Positions 13,964 through 23,804 of a DNA stretch of 44,830 nucleotides are shown here, one piece after another; within the stretch, counting starts at the first letter, position 1, and the number at the start of each line of letters is the position of its first letter. Origin of the DNA: Ruminococcus sp. (lineage in GTDB: Bacteria; Bacillota; Clostridia; Oscillospirales; Ruminococcaceae); contig JAFVCV010000038.1 of the NCBI GenBank assembly GCA_017478965.1, positions 87,977 through 132,806 on the forward strand, given 5' to 3'. The notes under the pieces are model-generated. The model saw nothing but the letters and a program-made list of their open reading frames with translations, was not told the DNA's origin and made no database searches. Made by a program: the position numbers and the translations under genes.

Positions 13964-16900
13964 TCAGCTGTTTAAGGTGAACGCAGTGGTAAGGTCCATT
14001 TTCAGCATCTTCGATATGCCCTTCTCCTGCATGGTGACTCCGTACAGCACATCGGCCTCCTCCATGGTGCCTCGCCTGTGGGTGATGGTGATGAACTGGG
14101 TCCTGTCAGTAAGCTTGTGGAGGTACTGGGCGTATCTCACGACGTTCACATCGTCCAGGGCCGCCTCTATCTCGTCCAGGAGACAGAAGGGCGAGGGGGA
14201 ATTTTTAAGTATGGCAAAATAAATAGCTATTGCCGCCAGAGCCTGCTCTCCGCCCGAAAGGGACATCAGGCTGGTGATGACCTTGCCCGGGGGCTGAACG
14301 GTCACGTCTATTCCGCACTCCAGCACGTCCTCCGGGTCCGAAAGGACCAGCTCTCCCTTTCCGCCGCCGAAAAGCTCGGCGAAGATGTGCCGGAAATTGT
14401 TGTTTATTGCATCGAACTTCTGGATGAACATGGTCTTCATATTGTTCGTCAGTGAGTCTATCATCTCCAGCAGCTCTTTCTTGGAGGTCGTCACGTCTCT
14501 TAGCTGTGAGGTGAGAAAATCGTATTTCTCCCTCAGCTCCGCATATTCCTCTATGGCCCCCAGGTTCACGCTGCCAAGGGCCTTTATCTTGTTCTTCAGT
14601 TCGCTGAGCCGCTTTTCGGCTTCCTGCATATCGTGTATCTCCACGGCTCTTTCGCCCGCAGTGGACCTGGTCAGCTCATACTCGTCCCAGAGCTTTGCGG
14701 CCAGGGCGTCAAAGTCCCCGGAGACTGCGTTGCAGCGCTCCTCGCCCCTGGTTATCCGGGTACTGAGTTCTTCCTTCTCGTTAAGCTTGATACGCTGCTC
14801 GCTCCTGATCTTACCCGCCTGGTCCTCGTGGTCCGAATACCTCTGTCTGGCCTCCTCCGCAAGCTTTGTCAGCTCCTCTATCCTGCTGCCGGTGCCGTTT
14901 ATCCTCAGGGTGACGGACTCTATCTGGGCCTGTTTGTCGGCGATCTTCTTCTCCTCGGCGGCTATCTCCAGGGTGAACCTGCCGCTGTCTCCGTCGCTGC
15001 TCTCTATGGACTCCCTGAGCTGCTCTATGGAGCTTTTGCAGGCCTCTATATCCTTCATCAGCTCTGCGTTCTCTATCCTTATGGCTGAAAGCTCCTCGCT
15101 CATAGCCTGACGCTGCTGCTTGAAGCTGTTCTGCCTGTCTATGGTGTTCACCAGAGCGTCTTCCATGGCGGATATGTCCCCAAGGATCTTTTCAAGCTCC
15201 TCTGCGGCCTGCGCCTTTTCTTTTTCGGCTTGCGCCGTCTTTTCAGCATAGCGCCTGCGGGCCTCCTCGCCCTGTTCAAGGTCCTTCTCGTAGGCAGCCA
15301 TGAACTCGCTGACTCTCTTTATCTCCATATCCAGCCTTATCTGTTCGGCGCAAAGGCTGCTGATAGTCTCCCTTACGCCCTCGCAGTCAGCGCTGAGCTT
15401 TGCAGTTTCGTTTTTATACTTCTCTCTGTCGGCGCAAAGCCCTGCCTTCTCGGCGTCAAGCTCTCCCTGCCTTTTCGTCAGGGACTCTATCTCGTTTTTT
15501 CTTGTAAGTATACCTGTGCTTTTTGAAACGCTGCCGCCTGTGAAGGAGCCGCCTGCGTTTACCACCTGGCCGTCTAAGGTCACTATCCTGGTGCGGAAAC
15601 CGGTCTTTTTCGCTATCTTAGCAGCGGCGTCTATGTCCTCCGCTATGCAGACCCTTCCCAGAAGACTGCCGAATATCCCGCTGTAGCGGTCTTCAAAGCT
15701 GACTATATCAACGCCCATAGCCACATAGCCCTCCATGCCCTCGAAGGTGCTGCTGTCGGCTCTGCTGCCCTTTACCGAAGTCAGGGGCAGGAAAGTGGCC
15801 CTGCCACGGCCTGTCTCTTTAAGGAGCTTAATGCCCCTCTTGGCTATGTCCTCGTTTTCTGTGACTATGTTCTGCAAAGCTCCCCCCAGGGCAGTCTCCA
15901 CCGCCACCAGATACTTTGGCTCGGCGCTTATGAGCTGCGCCACCGTCCCGCAGACCCCGCTCAGCCTGCCCTGCCTTGCGGCGTTCATGACGGTCTTGAC
16001 GCTGGCCCCGAAGCCCTCCATAGACCTTTCCAGGTCGTTGAGTATTTGCAGCCTTCCGCTGATGGTCCTCAGCTCGTTCTCCGTTTCTCCGAGCCGTCTT
16101 TCGGTGTCCTCCAGCTTTTTCGTCCTGCTCTCCAGCAGCTTGGTAAGGCCCCCGATACGGTTCTCGTTCTCCTCACGGCTCTCCTGGTTCTTAGCCCTGT
16201 CCTTTTCGAGCCTTTGCAGATCGCTGCGGGCCAGTTTCAGATTTTGTCCGGCCTCTCTGCTGTCCTTTTCAAGAAGCGAGAGCTGCTCACTGACTTCGGC
16301 TATGGTCTTTGCGGCTGACTCACAGCGAAAGCTCAGGTCGCTTTTCCTGATGTAAGCCGCACTGATATCGGCGTTGGCCTTTGCCACCGCCTTGTCGCTC
16401 TCCTCCGAGTCGCTCATCAGACGTGTTAGCTCATCCTCCTTGGCTGAGGCCCTTTCGTCCCCGGCGTCCCTGCTTTCTCTGAGCCTTTCCAGCTCCTCCT
16501 GTCTTTCTTTCAGCTCGCTCTCTAAGAAAAACTTGTCCGCCTTGGACCGTTCCGCCTGTTCCCGTATGGAGACTATCTTTTCCTTTATGTGCTCGATATC
16601 GTTTTTGCAGACCGCTATCTCGGCCTCGCCGCTGCGCTCCTGCATCTCGGTATCGTGTATCTCCTGTTTCAGCCTGTCGGATTCCTCCAGTGCCCTAGCA
16701 CTTTCCATCAGCTCATCTGCTATGGCCTTCTCGGTATCCTCCAGCTCTGCCGAAAGCGCCCTGTGCTGGACCTTCAGCAGCTTTATCTTCTCTTCGTAAT
16801 CTGCCAGGGTCCTTCTGTACTGCTCCAGCCTGCTGAGCCAGACCGAGATCTCCAGGCTGCTCTTCTCGTCGTCAAGGACCTTGAACTTCCTGGCCTTCTC

Positions 16901-17527
16901 GCACTGCTTTTCCAGTGCCGGCAGCCTTGCCTCGTGCTCGGACAATATATCGTTGACCCTTGTGAGCTTGTCCTCGGTCTCGGCAAGCTTTTTCTCCGCC
17001 TGTACCTTTTTGTATCTAAGCTTGGCGATGCCGGCGGCTTCCTCTAAGATCTCACGTCTGTCGGTACCCTTGCCGCTGACTATCTCCGCTATCCTGCCCT
17101 GGCCGATGATGGAATAGCCGTCCTTGCCAAGGCCGGTGTCCATGAAAAGCTCGTTGACTTCTTTCAGCCTGACAGAGGAGCCGTTTATCATATACTCGCT
17201 GTCGCCGTTTTTATAAAGCTTTCTCGACACCGCCACCAGGTCCTCGTCTATCCCCAGGGCCCGGTCGCTGTTGTCTATCGTTAACGTGACCTGCGAAAAA
17301 GGGGACTCTTTCCTGGTCTCACAGCCGTGGAAGATGACCCCCGACATTTTTTCGCCCCTCAGCGCCTTTGAGGACTGCTCGCCCATCACCCAGCGCATGG
17401 CGTCGGAGATATTGCTCTTGCCTGACCCGTTAGGACCCACCACTGCGGTTATGCCCTTGGTGAAATCAAGTCTTGTCTTGTCCGGAAAGGACTTGAACCC
17501 CTGCATTTCCAGCGACCTGAGATACAT
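13964..17527 (-). CDS. smc: Chromosome partition protein SMC
   Basis: 1187 residues, full length. Head: GPNGSGKSN (Walker A, residues 31-39) with a Q-loop in MRWVMGEQSSKALRG. Two long coiled coils flank a hinge near the middle (about 520-680; FGASVKTVM at its start and GGSFTGGSVSKSTG at its end). C-terminal head: LSGGEQALAA (signature) and PFCLLDEIEAALDD (Walker B). SMC with ScpA/ScpB compacts and resolves sister chromosomes. AAAGGAGG lies ten bases before the ATG. It follows the radical-SAM gene by 21 bases, with the zinc-ribbon gene and then ftsY downstream. Confidence 0.97.
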   Translation of the reverse strand: MYLRSLEMQGFKSFPDKTRLDFTKGITAVVGPNGSGKSNISDAMRWVMGEQSSKALRGEKMSGVIFHGCETRKESPFSQVTLTIDNSDRALGIDEDLVAVSRKLYKNGDSEYMINGSSVRLKEVNELFMDTGLGKDGYSIIGQGRIAEIVSGKGTDRREILEEAAGIAKLRYKKVQAEKKLAETEDKLTRVNDILSEHEARLPALEKQCEKARKFKVLDDEKSSLEISVWLSRLEQYRRTLADYEEKIKLLKVQHRALSAELEDTEKAIADELMESARALEESDRLKQEIHDTEMQERSGEAEIAVCKNDIEHIKEKIVSIREQAERSKADKFFLESELKERQEELERLRESRDAGDERASAKEDELTRLMSDSEESDKAVAKANADISAAYIRKSDLSFRCESAAKTIAEVSEQLSLLEKDSREAGQNLKLARSDLQRLEKDRAKNQESREENENRIGGLTKLLESRTKKLEDTERRLGETENELRTISGRLQILNDLERSMEGFGASVKTVMNAARQGRLSGVCGTVAQLISAEPKYLVAVETALGGALQNIVTENEDIAKRGIKLLKETGRGRATFLPLTSVKGSRADSSTFEGMEGYVAMGVDIVSFEDRYSGIFGSLLGRVCIAEDIDAAAKIAKKTGFRTRIVTLDGQVVNAGGSFTGGSVSKSTGILTRKNEIESLTKRQGELDAEKAGLCADREKYKNETAKLSADCEGVRETISSLCAEQIRLDMEIKRVSEFMAAYEKDLEQGEEARRRYAEKTAQAEKEKAQAAEELEKILGDISAMEDALVNTIDRQNSFKQQRQAMSEELSAIRIENAELMKDIEACKSSIEQLRESIESSDGDSGRFTLEIAAEEKKIADKQAQIESVTLRINGTGSRIEELTKLAEEARQRYSDHEDQAGKIRSEQRIKLNEKEELSTRITRGEERCNAVSGDFDALAAKLWDEYELTRSTAGERAVEIHDMQEAEKRLSELKNKIKALGSVNLGAIEEYAELREKYDFLTSQLRDVTTSKKELLEMIDSLTNNMKTMFIQKFDAINNNFRHIFAELFGGGKGELVLSDPEDVLECGIDVTVQPPGKVITSLMSLSGGEQALAAIAIYFAILKNSPSPFCLLDEIEAALDDVNVVRYAQYLHKLTDRTQFITITHRRGTMEEADVLYGVTMQEKGISKMLKMDLTTAFTLNS

Positions 17528-17548
17528 GGTCCGCCGGCCTCCTTTCTC

Positions 17549-18556
17549 TTAACCGTTTCCTGTCCTTATCAGACAGCTGTATTTCCTTACGCCCCCGGAT
17601 GCCCTGACTTTTATCCCGATGCCCCGGCGTGCGAAATATTCTGTGTTTGCTTTTTTCTGACCCACGGCCTTGCTCACAGACCCCGGCTCCACCAGGACCT
17701 CCGCCCTGCCGCCGGTGATGCCTGCCTTATCCAGGGCCTTTTCTATCTCTCTGCGGTAGATGAGCCCCTCGCACAGCTCTCTGAAAGCCGGGTGGTAGTA
17801 GCCCCCTGCCATGTCCCTTTCGACGAACTCGCTGGCGTGGAGGCCGCATTTTATCACCCTTGTCCCACGTTCCTCGGCGGTCCTTAAAAATCCGGCGCAA
17901 AGCCCCACCGCATAGTCAAGTCCCTTGGTCCTGTAAACGCCCTTCTCAAAAAGCTCAGCGAGCCTGGTGCCCTTTATCACCACCGTCGGGTAAAGTCTCA
18001 GCGTGTCAGGCCCAAGCTCCATAAGAGCGTCAAAAGTCTCCTGCTCGTCCTGTTCTTCGCTCTCATAAAGCCCTATCATCATTTGCAGGCCCAGTTCAAG
18101 TCCTGCGGCCCTGATGAGCTTTGCGGCCCTTATGACGTCCCCGGCAGTGTGGCCCCTCTCGTTGGCCCTCAGTACCTTTTCCGACATGGACTGCGCCCCC
18201 AGCTCCACCGCCACGGTCCCGCAGTCTTTCAGTATCCCCAGGACCTCTTCGTCTATGTAGTCCGGTCTGGTGGAAACTCTTATCCCTCTGAAAAGCCCCG
18301 GTCCTACGAACTTCCCTGCGGCGCCTAAAAGCTCCGTCATATAGTCCCTGGGTATTGCAGTAAAGCTGCCGCCGAAAAAGGCTATCTCCGTGTCGGCAGG
18401 GGAGGGGACCTCTCTGAGAGCTTTTTCGCAGACCGCCCTTACGTCCTCCCCGTGGGGAAGGCTCTGCTCCCCGGTGATGGTCCGCTGGTCGCAGAAGGCA
18501 CACTTGTGGGGACACCCGACGTGGGGAACGAATATAGAGATATTGCTGTGTTTCAT
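17549..18556 (-). CDS. Radical SAM protein, Elp3-like
   Basis: 335 residues. The iron-sulphur motif is CPHKCAFC (C-x3-C-x2-C) at about residues 15-22, followed by FFGGSFTAI (SAM-binding GGS-like), RVSTRPDYID, VELGAQSMSEKVLRANERGH and LGLQMMIGLYESEEQDEQET. These are marks of the bacterial Elp3-like/YhcC-related group. Unlike eukaryotic Elp3 it lacks the C-terminal acetyltransferase domain. Substrate is unknown; a tRNA or ribosome modification role is only a guess from relatives. It is commonly found just upstream of smc in Clostridia. GAGGTAAG stands before the ATG. Confidence 0.88.
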   Translation of the reverse strand: MKHSNISIFVPHVGCPHKCAFCDQRTITGEQSLPHGEDVRAVCEKALREVPSPADTEIAFFGGSFTAIPRDYMTELLGAAGKFVGPGLFRGIRVSTRPDYIDEEVLGILKDCGTVAVELGAQSMSEKVLRANERGHTAGDVIRAAKLIRAAGLELGLQMMIGLYESEEQDEQETFDALMELGPDTLRLYPTVVIKGTRLAELFEKGVYRTKGLDYAVGLCAGFLRTAEERGTRVIKCGLHASEFVERDMAGGYYHPAFRELCEGLIYRREIEKALDKAGITGGRAEVLVEPGSVSKAVGQKKANTEYFARRGIGIKVRASGGVRKYSCLIRTGNG

Positions 18557-18580
18557 CTTACCTCACGTCCTTATCAGTTA

Positions 18581-19909
18581 TCATAGCCCCAGTTCTTTTA
18601 TCATCATGTCCAGGTCCTCCAGGCCCCTTTCGGAAAGTCTGGCGTATTTGAGCTTTTTGTCCCGTATCCTCTCTCCCAGGTCCGGCAGTATGCCCATATT
18701 GCAGCCCATGGGCTGGAAGTTCTCCGTATAGGGGCTGCTTATATACTTGCTCAGCGCCCCCAGCATCGTCGTGTTAGGCAGGACCATCGGAGGTTTCCCA
18801 TCTATGAGCCTTACCGTGTTTATCCCCGCTGCTATCCCGCTGGCGGCAGACTCGATATAGCCCTCCACCCCGGTGATCTGCCCGGCGAAGAAAAGCTCCG
18901 GCCTTGTTCTCATATTGAACTGCTCGTTCAAAAGCCTGGGTGAGTCTATAAAGGTGTTGCGGTGCATCACGCCGAAACGCATGAACTCCGCATTCTCAAG
19001 TCCCGGTATCAGTGAGAAGACCCTCTTCTGCTCACCGAATTTAAGATTTGTCTGGAACCCCACCAGGTTGTACATGGACCCCTGTGTGTTCTCGGCTCTC
19101 AGCTGAACCACCGCATAGGGCCTTTTGCCGGACCGTGGGTCCGTCAGCCCTACCGGTTTCAGCGGCCCGAACCTGAGAGTGTCCTCCCCACGCTTTGCCA
19201 GGACCTCCACCGGCATACAGCCCTCATAGACCTTAAAGCCGTCCTTTGAGAAATGCTCCCGGTCGTGTTCTTTCAGCGGCGCACTTTCCGCCGAGATAAG
19301 GGCATTGTAAAAGCGCAGATACTCTTCCTTATCCATAGGGCAGTTGATATAATCCGCCTCGCCTCTGCCGTAGCGTGAGGCGAAAAATGCCTTTTCCATA
19401 TCAAGGCTCTCGAAGGTCACGATAGGTGCGGCGGCGTCGTGAAAATATAGATACTCCCCGCAAAGCTCCTTTATGCTCTCTGCCAGGCCCTCCGAGGTCA
19501 GCGGCCCGGTGGCGATGATGACATTCCCCTGGGGTATTTCCGTGACCTCTTCTTCGATGACAGTGATGTTCTCAAAGCCCCTTATCTTCTGCGTCACCAG
19601 GTCTGAGAACCTTTCCCTGTCAACGGCCAGAGCGCCGCCGGCGGAGACTCTCGCCTTCTCGGCACACTCCATCGTCACGGAACCTAACCTTCTCATTTCT
19701 TCTTTGAGCATACCTGCGGCGCTGTCGGGTCTGTCGGCCTTCAGCGAATTTGAGCAGACCAGCTCCGCAAAGCCCTTGTACTTGTGGGCGGGGGTGAACT
19801 TCTTTGGTTTCATCTCATAAAGCTCGACCGAAAGCCCGGCCTTTGCACACTGTGCCGCCGCCTCGCAGCCTGCCAGGCCGGCGCCTATTATAATGACTTT
19901 TCTATCCAT
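18581..19909 (-). CDS. trmFO: TrmFO, folate-dependent tRNA (m5U54) methyltransferase
   Basis: 442 residues, full length. N-terminal FAD-binding IIIGAGLAGCEAAAQ, then the family mark ELVCSNSLKAD, and later ITGVEGYIESAASG close to the second nucleotide-binding part. TrmFO uses methylenetetrahydrofolate and FADH2 to methylate U54 in the T-loop of tRNAs. The order dprA-topA-trmFO is conserved in Firmicutes. Its ATG shares one base with the stop of the upstream histidine phosphatase remnant (TGATG), so it was once coupled to that gene. Confidence 0.96.
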   Translation of the reverse strand: MDRKVIIIGAGLAGCEAAAQCAKAGLSVELYEMKPKKFTPAHKYKGFAELVCSNSLKADRPDSAAGMLKEEMRRLGSVTMECAEKARVSAGGALAVDRERFSDLVTQKIRGFENITVIEEEVTEIPQGNVIIATGPLTSEGLAESIKELCGEYLYFHDAAAPIVTFESLDMEKAFFASRYGRGEADYINCPMDKEEYLRFYNALISAESAPLKEHDREHFSKDGFKVYEGCMPVEVLAKRGEDTLRFGPLKPVGLTDPRSGKRPYAVVQLRAENTQGSMYNLVGFQTNLKFGEQKRVFSLIPGLENAEFMRFGVMHRNTFIDSPRLLNEQFNMRTRPELFFAGQITGVEGYIESAASGIAAGINTVRLIDGKPPMVLPNTTMLGALSKYISSPYTENFQPMGCNMGILPDLGERIRDKKLKYARLSERGLEDLDMMIKELGL

Positions 19910-20356
19910 CAGCTTTTAAATCCCTTTTCGACGTGCCCAAGCTCCTGAAAACTCAGCGCCCTCAGACCCTCGCCCTCAGGTATAAGCTCTATCTTTATGA
20001 TATATGGCATCCAGTCTATTATCCTCATAAGATCCTCCAGTCCGAACTCAGGCCGGAAGTAGTTTATCACCGAGCTGAGAGCGGTGCCGTGGGTGGCCAC
20101 GATGACCGAACGGCCTTCATTCTCACAAACGATATCGTATATTGCGGCGATGTTCCGTCTCCGCCGTGGTCCTGACGGTGTCCATGCTGCGCTTGTAGGG
20201 ACTGCTGTAGATGCGGGAAATGTCCCTGTCTTTCAGCGTTTCAAGGACCAGCACAGTATCCCTCACGCCCTCCTCGGTAAGGGGCCGGGTCCTGTCGTTC
20301 TCATGGCTGTACAAAGGCTGTGCGTGTCTGACAAAATACACCGTGGTCTTTTCCAT
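19909..20356 (-). pseudogene. Histidine phosphatase family protein, broken by internal deletion and frameshift
   Basis: The N-terminal half (from ATG 20354-20356) reads TTVYFVRHAQPLYSHENDRT with the catalytic RH, then SSPYKRSMDTVRTTAE, and runs into a stop at 20123. The C-terminal half continues in another frame as RNIAAIYDIVCENEGRSVIVATHG, with the second catalytic histidine, to a normal end (HVEKGFKS) at 19909. The two halves abut at about 20160-20175. Joined, they give about 155 residues against the family's usual 190-210, so roughly 40-60 residues of the substrate-covering region are gone and the frame is shifted. Both catalytic motifs survive but cannot be in one polypeptide. It was coupled to trmFO by a TGATG junction. 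Confidence 0.85.
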
Positions 20357-20377
20357 ATCAGTTTTCTTTCTCAGTAT

Positions 20378-22477
20378 CTATTTATCTTCGCTGTCCGCAG
20401 ACAGGCTCCTCTGATAGCCGCAGTCGGGCTTGTGACAGATGAGTATACCGCTTTTGCCGCCTTTCTGGAACAGGGTGCTCTGACATTTAGGACACTTTTC
20501 CTCAGTGGGTATGTCCCAGGTCATGAAGCTGCACTCCGGGTTGTTCTCGCAGCCGTAGTACTTCTTGCCCTTCTTTGATTTTTTCAGCAGCACTCTCTTT
20601 CCGCAGAACGGGCAGTCTCCTCCGGTCTCCTGTACTATCCTCCTGGTATTCGTGCAGTCCGGGAACCCTGAGCAGGCCATGAACTTGCCATAGCGGCCGA
20701 TCTTTATGACCATAGGCTTTCCGCACAGCTCGCAGACCTCATCGGTGGCCTCGTCAGGGACCTTGACCCTCTTGCCCTCCATGTCCTCCTCGGCCTTGGT
20801 CAGTTCTCCGTCGAAGTCCGCATAGAATTCTTTAAGGGTCTTTACCCAGTCCGTTTCTCCGCTCTCTATCTTGTCCAGGTCCGACTCCATATTGGCGGTG
20901 AACTTTATATCGACTATCTTGTCAAAATGCTCCTTCATGAGCTGGTTGGTGACCTCTCCTAAAGAGGTGGGCCTGAGCTGCTTGCCGTCCCTTTCCACAT
21001 AATTTCGGTTGAGTATGGTGGTGACGGTGGTGACATAAGTGGATGGCCTGCCGATGCCGGTCTCCTCAAAGGCCTTTACCAGTGTGGCCTCGGTATATCT
21101 CGGAGGCGGCTGGGTGAAGTGCTGGTTGCCTGCTATCTCAGCGGCAGTGAGCCTGTCGCCCTTGGTTATGGCCGGCAGCACGTTCTTTTTCTCCTCCTCC
21201 TCGTCCTTGCTCTCCTCATAAAGGACGGTAAAGCCATCGAATTTCACTGAATAGCCCGTGGCCTTGAACATAACGCCGTTGGCTCCGATATCCACCGACA
21301 TTGTGTCCATAAGGCAGTTGGCCATCTGTGAGGCGATGAATCTTTCCCAGATGATCTTATAGAGCTTGTACTGGTCTGAGGTCACTCCGCTCTTCTTCAC
21401 CAGCTCCGGGGTTATCTCGGGGTTGGTTGGCCTTATGGCCTCGTGGGCGTCCTGTGCGTTGCCCTTGGTCTTGTATATGCGGGGCTTGTCAGGTATATAG
21501 GCTTCGCCGTACTTGTTTTTTATGAATTCATAGGCGGCTGCTCTTGCTTCGTCAGAGATACGCAGGCTGTCCGTTCTCATATAGGTTATAAGGCCCGTGG
21601 CGCCCATGCCGTTTATCTCAAGGCCCTCATAAAGCTCCTGGGCGGCCTTCATGGTCCGCCTGCCCTGGAAGCCCAGTCTTCTGGAGGCCTCCTGCTGTAA
21701 GGTCGAGGTCGTGAAGGGTGCGGCGGGGTTCTTTTTCCTTATGCTCTTTCTGACCTTGTCGATAACGAACTGCGCCCCCTCCAGCCTGGAGAGCACTGCG
21801 TCCGCATCGGCCTTGGTCTTCAGCTCAGGCTTGGCGCCGTCCACCGTGTCCACCTTGGCTGAAAAGGGCTTGTCGCTGCCCTCTGCTAAGAACTTTCCGT
21901 CGATGGACCAGTATTCCTGCGAAACGAAGGCCCTTATCTCGTCCTCCCTGTCGCAGATCATCTTCACCGCCACGCTCTGCACTCTCCCGGCGGAAAGACC
22001 TCTCCTTATCTTCCTCCAGAGAAAGGGCGAGAGCTTGTATCCCACTATCCTGTCAAGTATCCTTCTGGCCTGCTGTGCATTCACCAGGTTGAGGTCTATG
22101 GTCCTCGGGGCCTTCATTCCTGCGTCGATGCCGCTTTTGGTGATCTCGTTGAAGGTCACTCTGTTCCTGTCGTTGAGGTCCAGTCCTAAAAGCTGCGCCA
22201 AGTGCCAGGAAATGGCTTCCCCCTCACGGTCCGGGTCTCCTGCCAGATAGACGTGGTCGGCCTGCTTGGCCTTTTTCTTTATGTCCTTGATAAGGCTCTC
22301 CTTATCCTTGATGTTTATATACTGCGGCGCAAAGTCGTTTTCCAGATCGACCCCCAGCTTTGATTTCGGCAGGTCCCTCAGGTGGCACATGGAGGCCACG
22401 ACCTCATAATCGCCGCTCAGATATCTCTTTACCGTTTTCGCCTTGTGAGGCGACTCTACTATTACCAGATCTGACAT
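20378..22477 (-). CDS. topA: DNA topoisomerase I
   Basis: 699 residues, type IA topoisomerase that relaxes negative supercoils. The Toprim domain opens with VIVESPHKAKTVKRYL and AGDPDREGEAI; the RRILDRIVGYKLSPFLW and GLSAGRVQSVAV segments follow; the active-site tyrosine is in ATGLITYMRTDSLRIS near residue 300. The C-terminus has three zinc ribbons: CELC...CSGFPDC, CPFC...CENNPEC and CPKC...CHKPDC. It follows dprA by 113 bases; that gap holds a 20-bp dyad (22561-22580) but no clear promoter. Confidence 0.97.
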   Translation of the reverse strand: MSDLVIVESPHKAKTVKRYLSGDYEVVASMCHLRDLPKSKLGVDLENDFAPQYINIKDKESLIKDIKKKAKQADHVYLAGDPDREGEAISWHLAQLLGLDLNDRNRVTFNEITKSGIDAGMKAPRTIDLNLVNAQQARRILDRIVGYKLSPFLWRKIRRGLSAGRVQSVAVKMICDREDEIRAFVSQEYWSIDGKFLAEGSDKPFSAKVDTVDGAKPELKTKADADAVLSRLEGAQFVIDKVRKSIRKKNPAAPFTTSTLQQEASRRLGFQGRRTMKAAQELYEGLEINGMGATGLITYMRTDSLRISDEARAAAYEFIKNKYGEAYIPDKPRIYKTKGNAQDAHEAIRPTNPEITPELVKKSGVTSDQYKLYKIIWERFIASQMANCLMDTMSVDIGANGVMFKATGYSVKFDGFTVLYEESKDEEEEKKNVLPAITKGDRLTAAEIAGNQHFTQPPPRYTEATLVKAFEETGIGRPSTYVTTVTTILNRNYVERDGKQLRPTSLGEVTNQLMKEHFDKIVDIKFTANMESDLDKIESGETDWVKTLKEFYADFDGELTKAEEDMEGKRVKVPDEATDEVCELCGKPMVIKIGRYGKFMACSGFPDCTNTRRIVQETGGDCPFCGKRVLLKKSKKGKKYYGCENNPECSFMTWDIPTEEKCPKCQSTLFQKGGKSGILICHKPDCGYQRSLSADSEDK

Positions 22478-22590
22478 CAGTCTTACTCTCCTTGTCCGTT
22501 TTGTATAGATATGTCTTACTGCCCTCTGCCCTGTATCTTTCTGATCTTCACGGCAAAGCGCAGCAGGATATATCCCGCTGTCCGTATCAT

Positions 22591-23769
22591 TCAGTCCGCC
22601 GCATACCTCTTCCCCGGCAGTGACCTGACTGTCCCTGAAAGCTCCATCATCATCAGCTGTGAAAGCACCGTGGTTATATCCAGTCCTGCGGCCCCGGCTA
22701 TCTCGTCCACCGTCAGGGTCCTGCCCTTCAGTATGTCATATATCTGTCCTTGTATGCCCCCGGGCCTTTGGACAGTCTTTCCTGCGGGCTTTTCCGTAAG
22801 CTCAGGGCGCACCTCTGCCCGGGCGTTTTTCTTCTCTCCGGCCCGCCTGGGTATCCTTACCCTGCCGCTCTCCCTTACCGGCGCTGCGGTCTTTATACCG
22901 CCCTCTAAGGCTGCCGCTATGGATGCCGTTCCCGTGACCGCCATGGCCCTGCCGCTCTCTATCATCATGGCCTGCCCGGAATACCTTTCGTCGAAGATAT
23001 CATGTGGCGGCACGGCGAACACCGGCCTTTTGTACTCCATAGCCTTGTTGAGATTGTCAAGGCCCCGGCTCTCCTTCGAGCACTCTATGAAGAGCACCCC
23101 CGCCGCTATCCCCACGGCTATGCGGTTGCGGGCCTTGAAATTGTTCGGCGCCGGCCGGCAGCCCGGATAGTACTCGCTGATGACCAGGCCCTTGCGGGCG
23201 ATCTCCTCTTTCAGCTCCATGGTCCCCTTAGGACTGTCAACGCTGAAAGGATAGGCAGTCACCGCCACAGTAGGCTGACCGCTTTTCACCGCCAGCTCGC
23301 AGACCGTCCTGTCGATGCCCTCAGCAAAGCCGCTGGAGGGGACCATGCCCCTTTCAAACATCCCGCCGCAAAAGGCTTCTGCGGTCTGAACTGAGTAGGA
23401 AGACGGGTCCCTGGTACCTGTGATGTGTATGACCGTCCTGTCAAGAAGACCGGCGTCCCCCTTGAAGTAGAGCATGGCAGGGGGATCCTTTACATATCTG
23501 AGCCTTTCGGGATACCCGGGGTCATCAAAGCACATATACTCCAGGCCCTCGTTTTTGCAGCCCTTCAGTATGTCCCCGCACTCCTTCAGCCCATACCGCT
23601 CTATCCTGTCCCTTTCTCCCTCGGTCAGCCCATCGACGGCTCCGCCTACCAGGGCCTCGGTGAATTCTTCTACGGTGTCAAATCCCTCGGCCTTTTCCCA
23701 GAGCCTGCTGCTGCCGGGACCGAATACCGTCACTGCCAGCTGCCAGAATACAGCCTTGTCTATCCCCAT
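22591..23769 (-). CDS. dprA: DNA-processing protein DprA (divergent)
   Basis: 392 residues from the ATG at 23767-23769; an in-frame start 63 bases upstream would overlap the methyltransferase gene and adds a non-family N-terminus. A helical N-terminal part is followed by a Rossmann-like domain (ITGTRDPSSYSVQTAEAF, SSGFAEGID, FKARNRIAVGIAAGVLFIE) and a C-terminal winged helix (IYDILKGRTLTVDEIAGAAGLD). DprA loads RecA onto incoming single strands in transformation. Several normally strong motifs are altered: the SGxAxGID-AH run reads SSGFAEGIDRTVCELA, and the usual PG...SxGxNxLI reads PPHDIFDERYSGQAMMI. Synteny before topA supports the call. Confidence 0.88.
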   Translation of the reverse strand: MGIDKAVFWQLAVTVFGPGSSRLWEKAEGFDTVEEFTEALVGGAVDGLTEGERDRIERYGLKECGDILKGCKNEGLEYMCFDDPGYPERLRYVKDPPAMLYFKGDAGLLDRTVIHITGTRDPSSYSVQTAEAFCGGMFERGMVPSSGFAEGIDRTVCELAVKSGQPTVAVTAYPFSVDSPKGTMELKEEIARKGLVISEYYPGCRPAPNNFKARNRIAVGIAAGVLFIECSKESRGLDNLNKAMEYKRPVFAVPPHDIFDERYSGQAMMIESGRAMAVTGTASIAAALEGGIKTAAPVRESGRVRIPRRAGEKKNARAEVRPELTEKPAGKTVQRPGGIQGQIYDILKGRTLTVDEIAGAAGLDITTVLSQLMMMELSGTVRSLPGKRYAAD

Positions 23770-23804
23770 AGTTCTCACCGCTTTCCTGTCATACTGCGCA
23801 GCTT

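Noticed and set aside
13842-17552. Long open frames antisense to smc and other GC-rich genes (for example 15735-16355 on +).
   Set aside because: Low-complexity Ser/Leu-rich translations without ribosome binding sites; they mirror the codon use of smc.
22561-22580. 20-bp dyad between dprA and topA.
   Set aside because: Fair stem but no U tract and no promoter nearby; function cannot be supported.
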